From: Planctomycetota bacterium
GTDB taxonomy: Bacteria; Planctomycetota; UBA1135; UBA2386
Length of the DNA stretch: 21,569 bases
Direction: 5' to 3'
Assembly: GCA_016793305.1 (NCBI GenBank)
Contig: JAEUHU010000178.1
Coordinates: forward strand, 1 to 21,569
In this document: piece by piece, positions 1 to 7,516 of the stretch
How positions within the stretch are numbered: the stretch's first letter is position 1
Layout of the letters: each line of letters opens with the position of its first letter
Translations under genes and position numbers: made by a program
Notes under the pieces: generated by a model
The model's input: the letters and a program-made list of their open reading frames with translations, nothing else
Database searches by the model: none
What the model was told of the DNA's origin: nothing

Positions 1-76
1 TCGGTTACCTGCCGACCTCGGCGGCTAGGAGACAGCGGCGCCGCTCTTGCCCGGGCGCGCCTCTCCCGCCCTCGCC

Positions 77-559
77 ATGCTCGACGCCGTCGATCACCTG
101 CAGCTGCGCCCGTTCGCCCTCGGCGACGCCCTCGTGGTGGAACCGTGGCTGTCGAGTCCTGGGCTGTCGGTGCCGGCCGGCAGCCTGCGCCGCGAGTGGC
201 CGCAGCGGTTGCTCGCCGACCAGCGCATCGTGGCCTTGGTCGCCGAGGCCCGCGGGCGCCGGCTCGGCTTCGTCCGGTTGGACTGTGGCCCGGACGGGAT
301 CGCCGAGGTGACGCTGGTGGTGGCGCCGGACTGCCGGCGGTTCGGGTTCGGCCGTGCGATGTTCCACGCGGCCTTGCTGCGCGCGCGTAGCCTCGGGTTG
401 CGAGGCATGATCGCCCTGGTCGACCTGACCAACCAACCGGCGCTCGGGTTCTTCGATGAACTCGGCTTCGTGCCCGCCGGCCGCGTCGGCGATCGGCTGC
501 GGCTGTGGCGGCACGTGCACGCCGGCAGCCACCAGCGCCCGCTCGACATCGAGCTGTGA
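77..559 (+). CDS. GNAT-family N-acetyltransferase
   Basis: A 160-residue protein with the GNAT fold, predicted to move an acetyl group from acetyl-CoA to an amine; the substrate cannot be read from the sequence. The acetyl-CoA loop is visible at residues 82-100 (VAPDCRRFGFGRAMF, the R-R-x-G-x-G/A pattern), followed by the usual strand and helix (LVDLTNQPALGFFDELGF, about 114-131), where the N-x-x-A-x-x-F/Y-x-x-x-G-F signature is kept. Length is normal for a single GNAT domain. I chose the ATG at 77 because homology-like sequence (LQLRPF) begins eight residues later; a TTG ten codons upstream would add a low-complexity stretch. No Shine-Dalgarno sequence is obvious. It lies 153 bp before asnS on the same strand, so co-transcription is possible but not shown. 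Family call firm, role unknown. Confidence 0.85.
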   Translation: MLDAVDHLQLRPFALGDALVVEPWLSSPGLSVPAGSLRREWPQRLLADQRIVALVAEARGRRLGFVRLDCGPDGIAEVTLVVAPDCRRFGFGRAMFHAALLRARSLGLRGMIALVDLTNQPALGFFDELGFVPAGRVGDRLRLWRHVHAGSHQRPLDIEL

Positions 560-712
560 GTTCGCGCGTCGGGGTGGCCGACCGGGCTGCCCGCGGTGTG
601 GCTCAGTGGGCACCTCGTCCTTGACCCGCGGCGCAGGCGTCGGAAGCATGTTCGCCCTTCTCGCGTGGGTCTTCGCCCGCGCCCGGCGCGTTCGCGCCAT
701 CTCGAGGTCGTC

Positions 713-2113
713 ATGGAAACCGTCAGCTGTAAGCACGCACTCGCCGGTCAGGTGGCCGTCGGCACCAAGGTCGAGGTCCGCGGCTGGGTGCGCACCCGCC
801 GCGACAGCAAGGCCGGCATCTCGTTCGTCCAGCTCTCTGACGGCAGTTGCCAGGGCGCGCTGCAGGTGGTCGCACCGAACACGCTGGCGAACTACCAGGA
901 CGGCGTGCTGAAGCTGACGGCCGGCGCGTCGCTGATCGCGCGCGGCACGCTGGTGGCGAGCCAGGGCAAGGGCCAGTCGGTCGAACTGCAGGCCGATGCG
1001 ATCGAGATCTGCGGTCTCGTCGACGATCCGGAGACCTACCCGATCCAACCGCAGAAGCAGACGCTCGAGTTCCTGCGCACGCAGGCGCATCTGCGGCCGC
1101 GCACCAACACCTTCGGCGCGGTGGCGCGCATCCGCCACGCCGCGTCGTTCGCGATCCACGACTTCTTCACCCGCGAGGGCTTCTTCTGGGTCAACACGCC
1201 GATCATCACGGCGAGCGACGCGGAAGGGGCTGGCCAGATGTTCCGCGTCAGCACGCTCGACGCGCACAACCTGCCGCGCGACGAGCACGGCAAGGTCGAC
1301 TGGAAGAAGGACTTCTTCGGCCGCGAGGCGTTCCTCACGGTGTCGGGCCAGCTGAACGTCGAGGCCTACTGCCTCGCGCTGTCGAAGGTCTACACGTTCG
1401 GGCCGACCTTCCGCGCCGAGAACAGCAACACGACGCGCCACCTGGCCGAGTTCTGGATGATCGAGCCGGAGATCGCGTTCGCCGATCTGGCCGCCGACGC
1501 CGACCTCGCCGAGCGCTTCCTGAAGCACATCTTCGGCTACGTGCTGCAGGAGCGCATGGACGACCTGAAGTTCTGCGACGAGCGCATCCAGAAGGGCGTG
1601 ATCGCGCGGCTCGAGACGTTCCTGCAGCAGTCGTTCGAGCGCATCGACTACACGGCGGCGATCGACATCCTGCAGAAGGCCAAGAAGAAGTTCGACTACG
1701 CGCCGGAGTGGGGCATGGACCTGCAGACCGAGCACGAGCGCTTCCTGTGCGAGGAGCACGTCGGCCGGCCGGTGGTGGTGATGAACTACCCCGAGGCGAT
1801 CAAGGCCTTCTACATGCGCAGCAATCCCGACGGGAAGACCGTCGCGGCGATGGACATCCTGGCGCCGGGCATCGGCGAGATCATCGGCGGCTCGCAGCGC
1901 GAAGAACGCCTCGACGTGCTCGACGCGCGCATGCGCAAGATGAACCTCGTGCCCGAGCACTACTGGTGGTACCGCGACCTGCGCCGCTACGGCAGCGTGC
2001 CGCACGCCGGCTTCGGGCTCGGCTTCGAGCGGCTGCTCGTCTACATCTGCGGCCTCGCCAACATCCGCGACGCGATCCCGTACCCGCGTGTCCCTGGGTT
2101 CGCGACGTTCTGA
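713..2113 (+). CDS. asnS: Asparaginyl-tRNA synthetase
   Basis: Cytosolic class IIb aminoacyl-tRNA synthetase that charges tRNA-Asn with asparagine using ATP. From the ATG at 713 the protein is 466 residues, the same length as the E. coli enzyme. An N-terminal OB-fold anticodon-binding domain covers about 1-105 ([13 protein letters not shown]). Class II motif 2 is at about 231-252 ([21 protein letters not shown], with the AsnRS-type Asn-Ser-Asn-Thr stretch and EFWMIEPE). Motif 3 is at about 433-442 ([10 protein letters not shown]), and the end reads IPYPRVPG as in AsnRS rather than AspRS. The start is supported by GAGG at 704-707, five bases before ATG; the frame stays open upstream to 596 but encodes an Arg-rich stretch unlike the family. 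Its presence suggests direct Asn-tRNA charging rather than sole reliance on tRNA-dependent amidation. Confidence 0.97.
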   Translation: METVSCKHALAGQVAVGTKVEVRGWVRTRRDSKAGISFVQLSDGSCQGALQVVAPNTLANYQDGVLKLTAGASLIARGTLVASQGKGQSVELQADAIEICGLVDDPETYPIQPQKQTLEFLRTQAHLRPRTNTFGAVARIRHAASFAIHDFFTREGFFWVNTPIITASDAEGAGQMFRVSTLDAHNLPRDEHGKVDWKKDFFGREAFLTVSGQLNVEAYCLALSKVYTFGPTFRAENSNTTRHLAEFWMIEPEIAFADLAADADLAERFLKHIFGYVLQERMDDLKFCDERIQKGVIARLETFLQQSFERIDYTAAIDILQKAKKKFDYAPEWGMDLQTEHERFLCEEHVGRPVVVMNYPEAIKAFYMRSNPDGKTVAAMDILAPGIGEIIGGSQREERLDVLDARMRKMNLVPEHYWWYRDLRRYGSVPHAGFGLGFERLLVYICGLANIRDAIPYPRVPGFATF

Positions 2114-2152
2114 TCCGGCTCGCGGGCTCGGCTGTCTGCTCCGTCGCCGCCG

Positions 2153-4717
2153 TCAGGAACCCACGTGCAGCGCGACGGCATTGCCGTGCACGAGGCCATC
2201 CGTGCCGACCGGATCGAACACGACGACCTGCAGGTACAGGTCGACCATCGCGACGCCGACGGGAATCGGCAACGGCGCGTCGAGCGTGCCAGCACCCGGT
2301 GTCCCGCCGCTGCCGCCGAGCGGGACCTGGACCAGCGCGAACACATTGTCGACGTAGCCGGTGATGCCCGGCAGGAAGTTCGGGACGTCCATCGCGCCGC
2401 CGCCGAAGGCGAGCACTGCGGCTGCTCCACCGAGAGCGCGTCGCACTCGCAGCTCGACCGTCGACCCAGGCCTCGCGGTCCCGACCACCGACAGCAGCGG
2501 CCGCCGACCACCGCTGCCGATGCCGCCACTGCCGTATTGTTGGCGCGAGCCGGCGGATGGACCTTCGAAACGGCGGTTCGCAAGGCGCCCTTGGCCGAAC
2601 AGGTCGAGATCGCCGTCCAGGTCGAGATCGGCGAGCGCGAACCCGCCGAAATGCGAGAATCGCAGGGCCGGCGCATAGGTGAACCCGGGGCCGGTCCGTC
2701 GGAGCAGGTGGGCGGTGTCGATGGTCGCCACGAGCAGATCGGTCGTACCGTCGCCGTCGCCGTCGACGTCGCCGGCGAGCGGCCGGCCGTCGGCGGCGAC
2801 CGTGAAGACGGGCGTGAACACCCCGCCGAAATTCGCGAAGACCTCGACCTGCTTCATGGTGCCGAACGGGGTCGAGTGGCGTGCCGCGGCGAGGTCGAGG
2901 TCGCCGTCGTCGTCGAGGTCGGCGAGGGTCGCGAAGACCGGGATGACGGTGGTGCCGCTCGGGCTCGCGATCGCGGTCCAGGTGAAGGTCGCCGGAGCGG
3001 TGCGCAGCAGCGCCGAGAGGCCGAGCGTGCTGCTGGCAGCCAGCAGGTCCTCGTCGCCATCGCCGTCGAGATCGCCGACGGCCACCGGCGAGTGCCCCGC
3101 GAAGGACTGTGGCACCAGCACGAACGAGCCTGGGCTCTGCTGCACGACCACGCCCTGGCTCGTCACCACGTCAAGGTCGCCGTCGCCATCGGCGTCGAGG
3201 GTGAGGCCGGTGGTCAACTGGGTCGGGCAGGCGAGGCCTTGGTCGAGCAGGAGGTCGTCGCCATTCGCCTCGAGCCGATGCATGCCCAGGAACACCGGGG
3301 GCAGCGGAGCCTGCTGCAGGGTCTTCGGCACCAGAGCCTCCTGCAACCCGTCGCCGTCGAAATCGGCGACTGCGATCGGGGTGCCGAAGAACTGGTTCGG
3401 GCCGGCGTTCGGCCAGAACCCGGGGGCCACGGTGAACACGCCCGTGCCGTCGTTCTTCGCCAGCGTCTGGGTGGACTCGATGCGTCCGTCGAGATCGCCG
3501 TCGTCGTCCCAGTCGCGCAACGGCCGGTTCGGGCCCGGCAGAGGCTGGGACAGCAACTCGGCGTGGCCGAAACGAAGCGCGCGGGCATCGACGAAGTCGA
3601 TCCAGCCGTCGCCGTCGAGATCGGCGGTGCCCGCACCGAGACTCTTGTCCTCGCTGCCGAACAGCTGCTCCGAGCGCGCGAACGGGAACGCACCCGCCTG
3701 GTTCGTGAACCAGGTCAGTCGGTGCACGAACCGGTTGCCGCTCGGTTCGGTGAAGCTGCGCAGCAGCAGATCTGCGTCGCCGTCCCCATCCCAGTCGCGA
3801 GCGAACAGCACTCCGCCGGGCCAGCTGCCGAGCAGTTGCGAGCCGATGACCGACCAGGCGCCGCCGGGCTGCTGCAGGAGCGGCTGCATGGACGTGACCC
3901 CGAAGTTCGTCGTGGGGGTGACCAGGTCCTGGTCGCCGTCCGAATCGACGTCGACGACCGTGAGCTCGTAGTACGAACTCGGCCCGAGCGGCAGCACGGG
4001 ACCGGCACTCGCCACGAGGCCGGTGCTCAGCACGATCTCGACCTGGTTGCTCGAGGCGTTCAGCAGTGCGACATCGGCGTCGCCGTCGAGGTCGGCGTCG
4101 AGCACGACCAGCGACGAACGGAACTCCAGCGACAGCGCGAGGGGCGTGCCGAGTGGGAACTGGCGGGCCGGGTCGCCGGCGTACCAGCGCAGTTGTTCGG
4201 CCCCGCCGTTGATGCAGAGCACACAGATGTCGGCGATGCCGTCGCCGTTCGCATCCCCGGTGCCGAGCCCTTGGGGCGCGCTCGGCAGCTGCAGGAAGAT
4301 CGGTGCGGCGAACTGGCCGCCGGGTAGGCCGGGGTAGACGCGCAGGCCGGCCTGGGCAGTGCCCGCAGCATGTCCGACCAGCAGGTCGCCACGACCGTCC
4401 CCGTCGACATCCGCGTAGCCCACCCTGCCGCTGTCCGCTGGCAGGGCGAGGGTCGGGCCAGCGCTCAGGCTGCCGGAGCCGTCGTTCCAGTAGACGCGAG
4501 CCTGGGTCTTCGCGAGAGACTGGGCGACGATCGTGAAGGCCAGCGCGTCCGTGTCGCCATCTCCGTCGATGTCGGCGAGCAGGGACAACTCGTCGGCTTG
4601 CTCGTGCAGGACCGCGGCGTCGAACCACGCGGGCGATTGCCCGGCGAGAGGCAGCGACAGTACGAAGGCGAGAGATGGCCCGGCGAGGCGAGCCGCGGGG
4701 CGTGGCGAAGAGGGCAT
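2153..4717 (-). CDS. Secreted FG-GAP/VCBS repeat protein
   Basis: An 854-residue exported protein of unknown partner. A Sec-type signal peptide is visible (Arg at 6 and 10, hydrophobic 11-26, likely cleavage near AGQ-S or SPA-W). About 14 FG-GAP/VCBS repeats follow, each marked by a calcium-loop core of D-x-D-x-D-G-D-x-D type, near residues 49, 103, 155, 208, 256, 308, 366, 402, 452, 508, 549, 600, 650 and 697. This predicts one or two seven-bladed beta-propellers. From about 735 the sequence changes to a beta-rich C-terminal domain (LLSVVGTARPGSTVELRV, then LPIPVGVAMVDLYLQ and a GLVHGN ending), which I associate with surface or secreted proteins of Planctomycetota. The start is strong: GGGAGGA lies four bases before ATG. 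It converges on asnS with a 39-bp gap. Likely extracellular binding, perhaps adhesion or polymer contact; this is inference. Confidence 0.9.
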   Translation of the reverse strand: MPSSPRPAARLAGPSLAFVLSLPLAGQSPAWFDAAVLHEQADELSLLADIDGDGDTDALAFTIVAQSLAKTQARVYWNDGSGSLSAGPTLALPADSGRVGYADVDGDGRGDLLVGHAAGTAQAGLRVYPGLPGGQFAAPIFLQLPSAPQGLGTGDANGDGIADICVLCINGGAEQLRWYAGDPARQFPLGTPLALSLEFRSSLVVLDADLDGDADVALLNASSNQVEIVLSTGLVASAGPVLPLGPSSYYELTVVDVDSDGDQDLVTPTTNFGVTSMQPLLQQPGGAWSVIGSQLLGSWPGGVLFARDWDGDGDADLLLRSFTEPSGNRFVHRLTWFTNQAGAFPFARSEQLFGSEDKSLGAGTADLDGDGWIDFVDARALRFGHAELLSQPLPGPNRPLRDWDDDGDLDGRIESTQTLAKNDGTGVFTVAPGFWPNAGPNQFFGTPIAVADFDGDGLQEALVPKTLQQAPLPPVFLGMHRLEANGDDLLLDQGLACPTQLTTGLTLDADGDGDLDVVTSQGVVVQQSPGSFVLVPQSFAGHSPVAVGDLDGDGDEDLLAASSTLGLSALLRTAPATFTWTAIASPSGTTVIPVFATLADLDDDGDLDLAAARHSTPFGTMKQVEVFANFGGVFTPVFTVAADGRPLAGDVDGDGDGTTDLLVATIDTAHLLRRTGPGFTYAPALRFSHFGGFALADLDLDGDLDLFGQGRLANRRFEGPSAGSRQQYGSGGIGSGGRRPLLSVVGTARPGSTVELRVRRALGGAAAVLAFGGGAMDVPNFLPGITGYVDNVFALVQVPLGGSGGTPGAGTLDAPLPIPVGVAMVDLYLQVVVFDPVGTDGLVHGNAVALHVGS

Positions 4718-4917
4718 GGTTCCTCCCAGAGCACGGGTTGGGCAACGAACGGCGAGAGCAACTACGATACCGGCGGTTCGGCGGGTCAGGGGCCTGCGCG
4801 ATCGGGCCGAGCCGCGTCGGTGCGGCGACGCGGCCGTCGGCGGGGCGACGCGGGCTGTGGTCGCGGCGTCGCCTCGCGACCCCTCGACACGCCGGCCTGG
4901 ATGCGGTCGGCGATGGC

Positions 4918-4944
4918 GAACGGGGCCGGTGCCGAGCCCCGTTC
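4918..4944 (-). terminator. Perfect 9-bp hairpin after the NSS transporter operon
   Basis: GAACGGGGC at 4918-4926 is the exact reverse complement of GCCCCGTTC at 4936-4944, with a 9-base loop. It lies 72 bp past the small membrane gene on - and about 200 bp before the FG-GAP protein, in the 299-bp gap 4718-5016, which otherwise shows no gene. There is no T-tract on either side, so this would be a non-canonical (GC-stem only) terminator or a transcript-stabilising hairpin. Confidence 0.5.
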
Positions 4945-5016
4945 CCGTTCGACCCGCATTGGTCGCGAGGGATGTGCCGAACGAGTTGGCCGGTTGGGCC
5001 GGTCAGGTGCTGCAGC

Positions 5017-5160
5017 TCACGGCCCGAGGCCGCCGGGCAGGTCGGGCTCGTCGTGCGGCGGGAAGAGCACGCGCTTGAAGCACCAGAAGGTGAGCGCGGT
5101 GACGCCGAGGATCGACGCCAGCATGAACGTCCAGCCGAGCGTGGTGAGGGTCGCGAGCAT
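5017..5160 (-). CDS. 47-residue single-span membrane protein, putative small NSS transporter subunit
   Basis: A very small gene 14 bp after the stop of the LeuT-like transporter, on the same strand. It encodes 47 residues: a short N-terminus, one membrane helix at about 8-28 (GWTFMLASILGVTALTFWCF), a Lys-Arg pair that should sit at the cytoplasmic face, then a Pro/Asp/Glu-rich tail. The start is supported by GGAG at 5168-5171, seven bases before ATG, just past the transporter stop. Bacterial NSS transporters are known to be followed by tiny one-helix partners such as MetS of the MetP/MetS methionine/alanine importer. The size, position, topology and the W-C-F-K-R-V-L pattern suggest the same role here. 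I infer function from context; sequence identity to MetS is not obvious. The gene could be missed by automated callers because of its size. Confidence 0.75.
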   Translation of the reverse strand: MLATLTTLGWTFMLASILGVTALTFWCFKRVLFPPHDEPDLPGGLGP

Positions 5161-5166
5161 GGTGGG

Positions 5167-5172
5167 TCTCCA
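5167..5172 (-). promoter_or_regulatory. Shine-Dalgarno site of the small membrane gene
   Basis: On the - strand this reads TGGAGA, with GGAG seven bases before the ATG at 5160 and only a few bases past the transporter stop. It is the main evidence that the 47-residue frame is translated as a separate gene and not just a tail of open frame. Confidence 0.6.
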
Positions 5173-5174
5173 GG

Positions 5175-6824
5175 TCAGTCGGCTGCGGGGAGCTTGCCGT
5201 CGAGGTCGCGGCCTTCGGCTCGCCAGCGGCGAGCGCCGAGTGTGGTGATCACGACCAGCCCGAGGATCGTCGTCAGGATGATCGCCCACCCGATCTGGAC
5301 GTCCGTGTTCTCGAGGATCTTCGAGATCTCGCCGAGCTTCCGGGTGCCATCGCCGTTGAGCACGGGGGTGCCGTCCGCGTTCTTCGGGTCCGGGAGGTTG
5401 TTCCAGCAGAACCCGCCGATCACAACCAGCAGATAGGTCGGTGCCATGTACTTGATCACGAACTGGAAGAAGCGAGGGATCTTGATCTGGGCCCCTTCGT
5501 GGGCTTCGGCGATGCCACGCTCCAGGCCGAAGATCCAACCGAACGCGATGATCTGCACCGCGGCGACGACCATGATGAGGAACGAGCCGACCCAGAAGTC
5601 GATCGTGTCCCCGACGGTGCCGTCCTTGCTGAACCACAGCACGAGGAAGTTGCCCGCGAGGCCCCACACCGTGACCATCGTCGTCGACACTCCCTTGCCC
5701 ACACCGAGCGCCTCCTCGAGGAAAGCCTTGGTCGGCTGCAGCATCGACAGCGAGCTGGTGATCGCAGCCAGGAACAGGATCAGGAAGAAGGCTGCGCCGA
5801 ACAAGTTGCCGCCCGGCATCTGTGCGAACACCATCGGCAGGGTCTTGAAGCCGAGGCTCATGGTGCCGCCGGTGCCCATCGCGGTCACCGCCACACCGAC
5901 GAACACGACCGACGCGGTGACCGTGATCAGGCCGCCGAGCACGACCTCGAAGAACTCGTTGGTGGCCGAGGCCGTCAGGCCGCTCAGCACCACGTCGTCC
6001 CTCTTCTTCATGTAGCTGGCGTAGTTGATGATCACGCCGAATCCGACCGACAGGCTGAAGAAGATCTGGCCGGCGGCGGCGAGCCAGGTCTTGAAGTCGC
6101 CGAGCTTCTCGAAGTTCGGGTTCCACAGGTATCCCAGTCCGTCCGTGACGGTCTGGTTCGAGCTCCCGGCCGGAGCCTCCAGGGTCAGCACCCGCACCAG
6201 GATGGTGATGCCGAGGATGGCCATGACCGGCATCGCATACTTGCAGACCGTCTCGATGCCCTTCGACAGGCCTCGGTAGACGAACCACACGTTGACGACC
6301 ACGGTGATCGCGAAGGCGAGCAGTACGGGGTGCATCGACTCGAACAAGGCGCCGTGGGCCGCGCCGCCGACCACTTCTCCGAAGAAGTTGCGCGTGTGCG
6401 GGACCTGGACTGCCAGGACGTCCGTGCTCGGATCGAGGCCGATGCCGCCGGTGCAGTACTTCCAGAAGTAGTACAGACACCAGCTCTCGATGAGCACGTA
6501 GTAGAAGTAGACGCCGAGCGGGATGAGCACGCCGAGCACACCGGCATAGCGGCCGAACCCGCCCTTGCACCAAACCCCCAAGATGCCCGGGGCGCTGTGG
6601 AAGCCCTTGCGACCACCGTAGCGTCCCATGGCCCACTCGGCCCAGCCGATCGGGATGCCGAGGAACAGCAGCGCCAGGAAGTAGGGGATCATGAACGCCC
6701 CGCCGCCGTTCTCGGCGGCGTTCCCCGGGAAGCGCAGGAAGTTGCCGAGGCCGACGGCGGAGCCGGCGACGGCGAGGATGACACCGAGGCGCGAGCCCCA
6801 CTGCTGCGTGGATTGGTTCGTCAT
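5175..6824 (-). CDS. LeuT-like sodium:amino-acid symporter (NSS/SNF family)
   Basis: A 549-residue inner-membrane symporter predicted to couple Na+ entry to amino-acid uptake. The first 80 residues are strikingly like LeuT: AGSAVGLGNFLRFP (20-33), AENGGGAFMIPY (37-48) and EWAMGRYGG (63-71). Na+ and substrate residues known from LeuT are mostly kept: Asn28 (LeuT Asn27), the Tyr of FYYVLIESW (LeuT Tyr108), the Asn of SATNEFFEV (LeuT Asn286), and the Thr-Ser-Ser of AAITSSLSMLQP (Na2 site). Two positions differ: LeuT Asn21 is Ser22 here, and LeuT Thr254 is Ser (FSLSVGFG). The substrate is therefore probably a small or hydrophobic amino acid, but not certain. About 12 membrane helices are expected. 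The start at MTNQSTQQWG matches LeuT's N-terminus; an in-frame upstream extension is Arg-rich and unlike the family. It is followed at 14 bp by a putative small subunit. Confidence 0.95.
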   Translation of the reverse strand: MTNQSTQQWGSRLGVILAVAGSAVGLGNFLRFPGNAAENGGGAFMIPYFLALLFLGIPIGWAEWAMGRYGGRKGFHSAPGILGVWCKGGFGRYAGVLGVLIPLGVYFYYVLIESWCLYYFWKYCTGGIGLDPSTDVLAVQVPHTRNFFGEVVGGAAHGALFESMHPVLLAFAITVVVNVWFVYRGLSKGIETVCKYAMPVMAILGITILVRVLTLEAPAGSSNQTVTDGLGYLWNPNFEKLGDFKTWLAAAGQIFFSLSVGFGVIINYASYMKKRDDVVLSGLTASATNEFFEVVLGGLITVTASVVFVGVAVTAMGTGGTMSLGFKTLPMVFAQMPGGNLFGAAFFLILFLAAITSSLSMLQPTKAFLEEALGVGKGVSTTMVTVWGLAGNFLVLWFSKDGTVGDTIDFWVGSFLIMVVAAVQIIAFGWIFGLERGIAEAHEGAQIKIPRFFQFVIKYMAPTYLLVVIGGFCWNNLPDPKNADGTPVLNGDGTRKLGEISKILENTDVQIGWAIILTTILGLVVITTLGARRWRAEGRDLDGKLPAAD

Positions 6825-6851
6825 GCGAGAGCGGCGGACGAAGGGACGAGA

Positions 6852-6873
6852 GGCGCGCGGACTGTCGCGCGCC
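6852..6873. promoter_or_regulatory. Strong inverted repeat in the NSS/VOC divergent intergenic region
   Basis: GGCGCGCG at 6852-6859 pairs exactly with CGCGCGCC at 6866-6873 around a 6-base loop. It lies 27 bp upstream of the transporter start and 145 bp before the VOC gene, so it would fall in the 5' leader of the transporter transcript or in the shared promoter region (6825-7018, 194 bp, no gene seen). It could be an operator or leader hairpin; alternating GC runs can also arise by chance in DNA this GC-rich. Confidence 0.35.
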
Positions 6874-7018
6874 CTTCGGGGCGATGCAACCCGCGATGCG
6901 GAGAAAGACGTCGGTCGAGTCCCGCCCTGTGCGCGCGAGGCGCCAGGGAACGACCCGAGACGACCCACTTCGTGCTCGCACCGTGCCGGTGGCCGCGGTC
7001 CAATCCGCGCCACACACC

Positions 7019-7501
7019 ATGGCCAGGTCCAAGGGCAAGAGCACGTTCCCGAACGCCGTTCATCTGACCGTCGTCAGCGTGCCGCGCGCGGCCCGCTTCT
7101 ACGTGGAGAAGCTCGGCTTCAAGCAGGCCGGTGCCTGGCCGGACGCCGACAAGCCGGTGTTCGCGAAGATGGTGCTCGACGGCCAGGTGGTGATGCTCGG
7201 CGAACTGCCGTCGCTGGTCGAGGCGAGGCAGATGGGCCTCGATGCGGCCGAACTCGAGGTCGTCAAGCAGGACGCGCGCGCTTTGGCGCGCGGCACGCCG
7301 GGAGTCGGCGTCAGCGTCTACCTGCAGGTCGCCGACGTCGATCGGTTCGCGGTGCGGATGAAGAAGCGGCGCGTGCGGCTGCTGCTGCCGCCGAAGACGC
7401 AGTTCTACGGGGCTCGCGAGTGCGCCGTGGCCGACACCGATGGATATCGGCTCGTCTTCTACAGCCCAGTGATCGCTGCGCCGCCGAGCGCCGACGGTTG
7501 A
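7019..7501 (+). CDS. VOC-superfamily (glyoxalase/bleomycin-resistance fold) protein
   Basis: A 160-residue protein with the two beta-alpha-beta-beta-beta modules of the vicinal-oxygen-chelate fold. Module one runs from VHLTVVSVPRAARFYVEKLGF (about 14-34) to VVMLGELPS (57-65); module two from VSVYLQVADVDRF (98-110) to REC-AVADTDGYRLVFY (133-148). Candidate metal ligands in the usual positions are His15, Glu62, Tyr101 and Glu134. The replacement of the third ligand by Tyr leaves it open whether a metal is bound. The ATG at 7019 was chosen because the fold starts about 12 residues later; the open frame upstream is Arg/Pro-rich. Length is typical of one VOC subunit. It converges on the galT-like gene with a 15-bp gap. 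Family is clear; enzymatic versus binding or resistance role is not. Confidence 0.85.
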   Translation: MARSKGKSTFPNAVHLTVVSVPRAARFYVEKLGFKQAGAWPDADKPVFAKMVLDGQVVMLGELPSLVEARQMGLDAAELEVVKQDARALARGTPGVGVSVYLQVADVDRFAVRMKKRRVRLLLPPKTQFYGARECAVADTDGYRLVFYSPVIAAPPSADG

Positions 7502-7516
7502 TCGGCGGCGAGGCGG

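Noticed and set aside
1..76. Possible 3' end of an upstream gene (frame 2 reads RLPADLGG then stop at 26-28)
   Set aside because: Eight codons give no evidence of family or reality; other frames are equally open.
621..649. TTGACC-N17-AAGCAT as asnS promoter
   Set aside because: The -35 is fair but the -10 matches only three of six bases, and such pairs are frequent by chance.
5..2005. Long open frame on - opposite the acetyltransferase and asnS
   Set aside because: It is antisense to two clear genes; its protein is His/Arg/Leu-rich low-complexity sequence typical of the opposite strand of GC-rich coding DNA.
2165..4327. 720-codon open frame on + opposite the FG-GAP gene
   Set aside because: The Val/Glu/Arg repeats mirror the D-x-D-G-D codons of the true gene; no domain, no ribosome site.
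2560..4600. Near-repetitive DNA (gtcgccgtcgaggtcg-like tracts)
   Set aside because: Explained by the codon sequence of the FG-GAP repeats; spacing is irregular, so neither tandem array nor CRISPR.
5017..7044. 675-codon open frame on - spanning the transporter region
   Set aside because: It runs antiparallel to nothing but in the wrong frame of the transporter; only its last 47 codons (after ATG 5160) look like a real gene, and that part is reported.
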